Below are positions 56,307 through 64,000 of a DNA stretch of 64,000 nt, in pieces (positions within the stretch are counted from its first letter, which is position 1; each line of letters opens with the position of its first letter). The notes under the pieces were generated by a model. It was not told where the DNA came from. It did not search any database and was given only the letters and a program-made list of their open reading frames with translations. Position numbers and translations under genes: made by a program. Origin of the DNA: Eutypella sp. D-1 (Eukaryota > Ascomycota > Sordariomycetes > Xylariales > Diatrypaceae); contig JAJTTP010000012.1 in NCBI GenBank assembly GCA_023313575.1, positions 496,001-560,000 on the forward strand, given 5' to 3'.

Positions 56307-58244
56307 TCAACAATCCTTCATACCGTAGAACATGTTAAACTCATTCACGACGACCTCGTCGTCTCCCGACCCCGCGCCACGGCGGCCGATGACGTCGTAC
56401 GAGCGGACGCCCGCGAGGTTGCCGCCGCCGAACTCCAGCGAGCCCTCGTACAGCGAGTAGCCTCCCTCTACTATCGCCCCGGTCTTCTCCATGGTCACCG
56501 GCGTCGCCTCTATCCGCGGGACCCAGGACCCCTGCTGCGCCTGTGGGTATGAGACTGAGAGCTCGACTGTGTCGAAGTTTGCTTCGTCGAGGATCTGTGG
56601 TTTTTTAGGGGCTTCTATCAGCTTTATGTGATATATATATATATGTGTGTGTGTGTGGGTGGGTGGGTGGGTGGGTGTGAAAGGGTGAGGGCCGAGGAAG
56701 GGATCATGCATCCCAACTTACCGCGACGACCACGTTGACTTTATTCCCTTCGTTCTCAATGGTAGCGCAGGACCGGTCGACCTGGGGCAGGATCACGGTC
56801 TGGATGGGGAAACCGACACCGCCGTTATCCTCCGCCCTGGCGTCCCCGCCGTCGTCGGCGATCTCGACCTCGAACTTCAGACCCTGCGCGGCGGGGATCG
56901 TGCCGTTGAAGCCCCACCAGTCGAAGGACGGCCGGTTCTCGTGGAAGGGCAGCGACTCGCCCCTCCACTCTGTCGAGAACGCCGTCGTCTCCTCCCCGTG
57001 CTGCAGGTGCACTGTTACTTGCCGCTTCTCGCGGTCGATGTCTGCGCCTTGGATGGTCTATGCGGGGAGGTTAGTAACTATGCATACTTTCCAGACTCTT
57101 ACGAAAATATATATGAGAATATGATTAAGGGGGGGATATGTGTCGGAATATAGGTATATCACTACTCACCCGAATTTCACCACTAATAAAGAAAGACCCG
57201 TCGTCGTTGAGCTTGACGTCGATGAAGTCGGGCTTGGTGTGCAGGGGCTTGATGACCTCCGTCAGCTGCACGTCCCTGGGCACGGTGTTGATCATGCGCT
57301 CGAGCAGGTCCCGGCAGGTCTCGAGATAGAAGTCGTTGTCCGCGGCCATGCGGCTGATGAGGTTGCCGCCGTCCGCCGTGAAGATCCGGTGGTCCGACCG
57401 CGTCTCCTCGTTGTGCCCGTACGCAAGCGCGTTCTGCGATGCGTTCTCCGTGAAGCCCTTCGCTCTGCGCCGTCGGATTCGTCAGCTTCACTTTTGAGAG
57501 ATAAAAAGGCGGCATAGCTTACACATGGTTGTCGAAAACAATTGGGGAGTCGTCGAATGCCTGCTGGCTCGCCTCGTTCCTCGGATCATTCAGATCGGGG
57601 ACGATCTCCGGGAATACGTCGCCGTGGACGCCGCCGACGGAGTGGCCGCAGGCCACGAGCCCGATCATCTCGGTCTGGTTGAACCCCTGCTTCCTGAAGA
57701 TCTCGGTGTGCTCGTCGAGGCTCTGCTGGGGTTCAGGGACGCCGAGTCGCCCGGCCTCGTGGGCGTCGATGCGCCCGCCGCGGAAAGGGATGTCAAGCTT
57801 GCCCTCGGAGCAGCCGGCGGCGGCCAGGTGGACGGACATGGCGATCAGGTCGGCCATGGAGGACTTGGCGCTGATGTACAGATTGAGCTGGCGCATGGTG
57901 GCGTTGAAGGCGGGGCCCTTGTTCTCCGCGCGGTCCGTCTCGAACGAGATGCTGGCGTCCAACCCGCCCGTGCCCGCCTCCACGTCCGCCGTCGACATGT
58001 CGTGATACGCGACCCGGATCCATTCCGCCGCCGCCTGTCGCCCCGAGATCGCCCGTAGTTCGTCCAGGTCGAACACGCTGAGGAAGCAGTACTTCACGTC
58101 GCTACCCACCAGCGACCCGTGGTACTGCTGCTGCTGGTACAGCAGCGCCTCCAGATAGTCGTGGTGCAAGTCGGGCCAGGTATAGGCGAGGCCTCGGCCC
58201 GCCAGCGCTGCCAGGAGCGGAACGATGCTGCGGGTGTTGACCAT
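56307..58244 (-). CDS. Secreted class II-type heme peroxidase
   Basis: Four exons: 58244-57523, 57464-57170, 57057-56722 and 56594-56307, giving 546 aa; the three introns (58, 112 and 127 nt) close in phase. The signal peptide is about MVNTRSIVPLLAALAGRGLA. The catalytic part (about 50-340) has the distal pair in EWIRVAYHDMS (Arg 77, His 81) and the proximal His in MIGLVACGHSVGG (His 201), so a functional heme site of the plant/fungal peroxidase superfamily is expected. It lacks the usual length of lignin peroxidases and instead carries an extra C-terminal domain of about 200 residues (VTVHLQHGEE, SFDWWGFNGTIPAA, TVELSVSYPQ) that looks like a beta-sandwich. It presumably acts outside the cell with peroxide; the substrate is unknown. 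Confidence 0.9.
56633..56680. repeat. Microsatellite (AT)n-(GT)n-(GGGT)n in a peroxidase intron
   Basis: Compound repeat within intron 3 of the peroxidase gene, on the plus strand TATATA, then TGTGTG, then GGGT units. Confidence 0.85.
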
Positions 58245-60806
58245 TTTTGAGGGGAAAGGAAAGCCTGCACAATGTCCACGAGATATTCAGTTCTGTCAAG
58301 AGTGCGCCGCTTCCAAGATTTAAGATTTTCCGGTAAGCAGCTAGCTACCCAGCTCGCAGTTTTATATCAACGCCTTGATTCCCTGGTCACCTCAAAACGT
58401 GGCTCGGGGTGCAGGCAGCGCGACCTGATCTCGCACCATGATTACTGCCTACTTGGACCCGAAATAGCCGAAGGGATAAGATGCCGCACTCAACGAGCTT
58501 CTGTATACAGAAGACCTACCGTTCTCGTAAGCCATTATACCGTGGCGACGGTGGGCCATGACAAATATACGCGATGTGGTTCGTTGGTCATGCCCTGGCC
58601 GTGGTGCTATACCAGGGCCAACTTCACTGCCAACTTTACAGCTCGGGAAGTGTCAGCACCTTGTTCCATCTCGAGAGAGGTCCAGACTCAGAAGTCTATG
58701 CAGGAACACTAGGGCTGACTAGACGTTCTGAACGACTCCTTCCGGAAAGCGTTAGCGGTGGGTTGTGTAAGTGTTATGAATCCTTGGAAATTTCCTTTGG
58801 TTAGCACCCTGACTTGAATGTCAAGATCGAAGATCAGCATTGTCGTAACTCGTTTTGCTAGTTGACGTATCGACTATAAAGCTTCTCGTCCATTCCTTCA
58901 TCTAAGGCACCGACGATATGTAGAAGTAATGATGAATTAAACCCCAGAACGGCATTAAGAACTACGACGGTTTTTACCGCGACTCGGTTGAAGTGTTCGG
59001 GGACGACGTTACACGTTCAAATAAGGGAGACGAATGCGGAAGGTGAAGGCATCCCGAGAACCCAAACCCCACATCTCGTGCAACGTCTCGACCCAGCGGG
59101 TCCGAACCGAGCAAATTGACAGGAACAAGGCAAATTCCCAGAAAGGTTCGATTAGGAAGCTGGCGTGCGAGCTGAGAACCTTGCATGTCCATCCGGCTCG
59201 CTCCGACTCGGGTTACGCCAGTCGTTTTGCCAGGATAAAGAGAATAATGACCAAAGGTCTCTATAGGTTCACGTGGGCTTCGCGTGATACTGCACACTTC
59301 GCATCAGAGACATCACAGTGATTCAGGCTTGGTTCAGACGGGCATGTGAGGTCTAATAATACCTAGTGGGGATGAGGATCAAGGTCTCGGAGTATGGGTC
59401 TTCTGCCCGCAAGAGACAGTGAAGTAATAGGCTAGTTGGCTAGGGAGACTTTACCGAGAAATAAAGGTGCAATTCGAATTACAAAATAGCTAGAATACTA
59501 ATGCATAGATCTTACCGCACGATGATTCCAGGGTGGAAGGGCGTGCTTAAGCTTCTAAGCATGCCGACAGCCGGTCGCCATGCATACAGGGGGGAACGGG
59601 GGGAACGGGGAGTGAAAAATTGGCGGGGGCATCCGGGGAGCCGATGCTCTTCTCCTCGTCCTTTTCGATCAGGTCCACGAATGCAGAAGAGAAGCAGAAA
59701 GTAATTCCCTCCAAGACGAGATGAGGTAGACCGCAACCGGTACCGGTAATAACGAGCAAGACAGAAAAATTCCCATAGGCAAAGTTGGGAACCCTAGTCC
59801 CGACGAAAAAGGCTTCATGCCACAGGCGACGGCACTTCGCCTGCCCGGGTGTTTGCATTGGGTGTTCACTTATGTAGGAGTCAACCCTGCACGACTCACC
59901 GTTTTGTTTCTCCTTTTGTTTTATTCTTTCCTGTCCTCTTGTCTACTTCTCCAACACCCTTCGTGCCTAATGAGGCCTGTATCAGAACCCTGGAATGGGG
60001 GATGAATGAGTGGATGAATGGAATGTCTTACTTGGTTGCTCCCTCCCCCCCCCCCCCCTTTCCATGCCTCGCGCGGCGACTCGCTCCGTAGACTCGTAGG
60101 ATCAGAAATACCTGATATATAACACCAGTAAGATGGGGTTTGCGCACCCACCAAATGAGAAAAGAAGTAAAAGAAAGAAATTCTCCGGTGCTTATGTAGG
60201 TGTTCAGGTGAGAGGGTCTAGATAATTCAAACAGAGAACGGAGAAACATACGCACACGACAAGCCTGCCGCGGGCCGCAACGCGCAACCAATTAAGCAAC
60301 AGACCTACATACCTTGCAATCGTTCCGAGATGTCTCACAGCAGACCAGGCCAATCACATTTTCGTGGGGGAAAAGAGGAAAAAAAACGAAAGCATTCATA
60401 TAAGTAGTTATACACACACACATGCGGTGCGAGGATTGGAAAAAAGATAATCTAGAACTATCGAGCGGGTGACTGCAGAACTGCAGACGCATGAACCCGT
60501 TGCACTAATAAGCAGCCTCTCACCCTCTTTGCCTCTTTTTATCACGGTACCTGACGTCGTACAGAACCCGTCGGACTAGATTACCTATCTTAGATGAAGG
60601 CGCTGAGACATGACGATGGGGCGAAGATGGCTCTCTGGCTCTCTCTTCCCCATTGTCTCGGGAAATGCCTACCGAGCACCATGTTGCCCGAGACAACAAA
60701 AGAAAAAGATGCGTCACCCGTATATTCATACAGCAAACTAAGCAAAAGAGGCACGCTGACTAAAGCGTCTTCCGATGTTCGCCTGCGGCTGTAGTGGAGG
60801 ACGATT
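58245..60806. other. 2.5-kb gene-poor region
   Basis: No supported gene between the peroxidase start and the monooxygenase end. A C14 run lies at 60045-60058. Frames on both strands near 59034-59321 and 59500-60500 have no family signal. No transposon ends were seen. Confidence 0.55.
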
Positions 60807-63227
60807 TTACTCGTCATGTTTGGCTGCCCGGCGCATCTCGGTGGCGGGCAGGAGACGGAGGATCAGCGCCCACAGCTCGGCGACGAGGAAGACGAGTAGG
60901 CTCAGGGGCCCGAAGATGGCCATGGGGACGACGGAGAGCGTGAAGTGGCCTTCGGGGTAAGGCGGTGATGCGGCACAGCAGCGCATGTCATATCAGCCAT
61001 TTCTGCTACAAAAGGGGGGGGGGGGGAGAAAAAGGTAAAACTGCGACTCACCGAAGAACCACTCCCTCCGCGCAACAGTTTCCCAGAGCTCGCCCTCGAG
61101 GACGTCGATGGCGCCGTCCCAGGCCCAGGGGCCACGGAGACGGAACTTAGTGTTGAAGTTGGCGCCGAGGGCGCAGACGAGGGGGAGCTTCCAACTCCAA
61201 CGCCGACCCTGACCCGGGCTCCGCAGCACATCGCCGGATAGTAGAGACGGCGCGGCGTCCATGTCCAGCGCCAACTGATACGCGTAGCTCTCGTGATCGA
61301 CGCCGTAGCGGACGCGGGCGGCGCGGCCGCCGCGGGATGTGAGGCGGTAGTGCGGCTCGTCTTCGGGGCGCAGGCGTTGCTCGGGCGTCGAGGTCAAGGT
61401 CAAGGTCGAGGAAGAGGAGGTGGAGGAAGAGGGATACTGGGCCGGCGCCACCCGCTCGGGCGCCAGGAGTCGCAGGACCCAGAGCTGCGCCTGCATCTCG
61501 GCGAGGGGCGGGATGGCGCCTAGATTCGGCCTCACGAAGCCGATGTACGCGACCGTGGGATCCGTGCGCCGCCATATGCCGCGGACCATCGGGTTGTCAT
61601 CGCGCTTGTGCTCTCCATCTTCGTCGTCGTCGTCGTTGTTGTCTGAGTCGTCGGATGTGGAGAATGAGGCCGTGGGCGGGCCCAGCCAGGGAGGACACGA
61701 AGTCGACGAGCCGTCCTGGAGGAAGGGGAACGTCTGCTGGTAACCGGTGCAGAAGACCAGGACGTCGGGCCTGACTTTCTCGCCCTGCAGCATGGCGGCG
61801 TACTCGGGCCGCCCGTTGTCCCGGAAGTGGACGACGCCGTGCTCGTCGATGCGGTCCGGCCAGGGCGCGACATCGATGCTGCGACCGCCGGTGTCGCGTA
61901 CCGGGGTGGCGACGACTAGGTCGCGCAGCTGGGCGAGCAGCGACTTCGTGCCCCGGGGTCGCCACGCCGCGCTCATGTAGTGGCTTACCTTGTGTCCTGC
62001 CTTGTTGAAGAAGACTATGTAGAGCAGTTAGCCAGCCAATATAGATTGGACCGTCTCCTGCAGAGAGCACCTAGGCAGCGGTACTTGATTCCCCGCTAAA
62101 GAGTGGAGAAGAAAAGGGGGTGAAGAGGGTGTGGGGGTGTAGGGGACCTACTCTCGGCAGCGGTCCACCCGTCCGGCTTGCCCCCTATCCACTGATCGTA
62201 GCCATGTGTTGTGCCCCAGGAAGTCCAGAGAATCCACCGTAGATACAGGTCGTAGTACTTCCAGAGAATGCTGCTGTTCCTCAGCCACGGGTGGACGTAT
62301 GCCGTATCGAAGAGGCTGGCGCGCGAGACGTCGATGGGCACCTGGGGCTTCGCCTTTTCGCTGCGTGGACGGCTGAATATCAATAGCGGGTTCGGATTCG
62401 TCTGAAACAGGAGGGTGTAAGTAAACTCTGATCAAGATCCATGACGGTGACACACAGAGGTATGTGCTAGAGGAGCGAGGGTTGGCATGCTTACCTTCGG
62501 CGCAAGGTGGAAGCCGTTTCTATGGCAGACGACAACTCTCTTCGTGGGCGCCGTGACTGCCAGATATGACACATCGGAGCTGGTCTCGCCAGATCCCAAT
62601 ATCAGGACGGTCTTGTCGACGCCGAACTGCTGCCGGCTCTTGAATTCGGAAGAGTGTAGCACGACGGGGACTCTCTCGACGCCTTCGAGGCGCGGGATGC
62701 TGGGCTCGACATGCAGACCTGAGCATATGGCAATAGCATCGAACTCCCACTTGTGCTGCTGGCCGTTGGACGTGTAAACGAGCTCATGGACGCCGTTTAG
62801 TCCCTTCTTCAGGCTGGTGATGAGACAGGAGAAGTTCATGTGCGGCCACAGTCCGAAGTGCGTGCAGTAGTCGTTTAGATACTGGACGTAGCGCTCGGCA
62901 GTCAGGAAGTCGGTATCATCCTCGACTCTGAAATCGGAGAAGCTGGTGAGCTGCTTCGATGACACGAGCTAATCTCGTCAGTCAGCATCTTGGGAGATAG
63001 CGGCGGGTGCGACACTCGGTGAGGATAGCGCAGGGAATGCTTTTTAAGAAGTGTTGACTAACCTCGGCATTCTCATATATTCTAGTGAGAAATGTGCCAC
63101 CCACGCCGGCTTCGGTTTCGAAGAGTCGGGCCTCGACGGGAGCGGTCCCCAGGGCCTGCTCGGCCGCTAACAGGTATTTGAGGGTCACCAGGCCGGAGGG
63201 CCCTGCCCCTATCACAGCGACGCGCAT
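60807..63227 (-). CDS. Flavin-containing monooxygenase with C-terminal membrane anchor
   Basis: Five exons: 63227-63063, 62968-62495, 62401-62152, 62014-61052 and 60949-60807, giving 664 aa; all phases close. The FAD fold opens the protein (RVAVIGAGPSGLVTLKYL), with GVGGTF after it. A second nucleotide loop, VLILGSGETSSDVSYL, binds NADPH. The FMO-type segment between them, VVLHSSEFKS, is kept in part (His and Phe present, the leading FxG missing). CTGYQQTFPFLQ matches the late FMO motif, and IGFVRPNLGAIPPLAEMQAQLW is typical. There is an acidic DDDDED insert. The last 45 residues hold a hydrophobic helix (LSLLVFLVAELWALILRLL), so it is probably ER-anchored. The GC-rich exon 4 is long. It N- or S-oxygenates small molecules or acts as a Baeyer-Villiger enzyme; which is unclear. 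Confidence 0.9.
61014..61026. repeat. G13 homopolymer in the last intron of the FMO gene
   Basis: Thirteen G on the plus strand, so C13 on the sense strand, in the 102-nt intron between exons 4 and 5. Confidence 0.9.
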
Positions 63228-64000
63228 GGTCAGTTATAATATAGCAACGAAAATCATATAGCAACTAGGTTTTCTCCAGTGTGAAGGCAAAGTGCTTCTT
63301 TTTTTTTCGAAGATTGGGCAACCATCTTTTAATAGAAAAGCCACAAATCTCACACAGGTAACCTTTTGGGGGATTTCACGCTGCGATACACATACATCTG
63401 AATTAGCCTCGCCGGTCTAGTCAAGTACCGTCAGAGTTTGTCATATTCAATGGCCGTTCAGGCGCGAGGTCGCACCATATGTAGGGCCTGATGGTTCACG
63501 GCGAGATGGTAGGTGAGACCTGCGTCGAATCAGGGGCGCACGCTCTGACTCCTCGAGTCGATATTAGTCCAGCTGACAGGACACATAAGGAGACTTGAGG
63601 ATTGGAGGTGTCCTAGCTTGACAGATAAGACGAAAGCACCGTTGTGAGAGGTGTGATAAACTACTTGTGTATCGTCAGGACCGAGGTACCGCCATACGAT
63701 CCATGCCGTAGAAGAGAACTTCAAGAGGGATGGTCTCCAACAATAATGAATGTTAATTCGACAGGGTACGATACTAGACGATTCCTTGTGTCACGACTTA
63801 CCATGTGATCATGAGCAGGGTTGGAATAACCAGGACTAGAGTGACCGGACGGCACAGGAAGAGCTGGCAAGGAAAGCATCGCTTAGTAGATGCCCATCTA
63901 CTCTTTGCCGCGCACATCAGAAGCTGGTTAGCACCCAAGTGGCTGGCTGACACTTGGCGCCATATCGGCAACACCATGATAACATGGGGTTTGACACAAC
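63228..64000. other. Upstream flank of the monooxygenase, window end
   Basis: No gene was found. A T9 run lies near 63299-63307. The remaining frames are short. Confidence 0.5.

Noticed and set aside
1..64000. CRISPR array, rRNA or complete transposon
   Set aside because: No regularly spaced repeats, rRNA signature, transposase or reverse-transcriptase motifs, or long terminal repeats were seen.

Overview
The window reads as nuclear DNA of a filamentous ascomycete (Pezizomycotina, most likely a Sordariomycete; the class is inferred). Evidence: many genes carry 50-120 nt introns with GT..CTAAC/CTGAC..AG signals, the gene families are fungal (Zn2Cys6 regulator, PTH11/rhodopsin-type 7TM protein, DUF7025-type AAA+ ATPase, NRPS-like A-T-R reductase, fungal DUF8021), and the housekeeping genes are clearly ascomycete orthologues. 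About twenty-three intact genes, one doubtful gene and one gene relic can be modelled. Splice junctions were read by eye and checked for phase; most close perfectly.

Left flank (0-6.5 kb): a secreted Cys-containing protein, the arginine-pathway gene argJ/ARG7, the clamp-loader subunit RFC4, and a 119-aa conserved fungal protein. argJ has a perfect CPC1/Gcn4 site (TGACTCA) about 100 bp upstream of its ATG, and RFC4 has two ACGCGT (MCB-type) boxes about 260-290 bp upstream.

Accessory island (about 7.7-39 kb): a decayed AAA+ ATPase tail; an EthD-type dehydratase, an NmrA-like oxidoreductase and a class A FAD monooxygenase; a STAND-like protein head-to-head with an intact AAA+ ATPase of the same family as the relic; a PTH11-like 7TM protein head-to-head with an NRPS-like A-T-R reductase; a Pro/Gln/Gly/Tyr-repeat protein whose only ATG is followed by an in-frame stop; a secreted DUF8021 protein; a second NmrA-like protein head-to-head with a Zn2Cys6 regulator; and a GT1 glycosyltransferase. 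The mix of core enzyme, tailoring enzymes, regulator and glycosyltransferase suggests one or two specialised-metabolite loci, with no polyketide synthase in view.

Right flank (40-58 kb): conserved cell biology. TAF5 and MED11 (both RNA polymerase II machinery) are head-to-head; then VPS5, the mitochondrial ribosomal protein bL31m head-to-head with a flavin-reductase-like protein, HSP90 with a likely 388-nt 5'UTR intron, and a secreted class II-type heme peroxidase. The window ends with a long gene-poor stretch and a membrane-anchored flavin-containing monooxygenase. No rRNA, tRNA, CRISPR array or intact transposon was seen.
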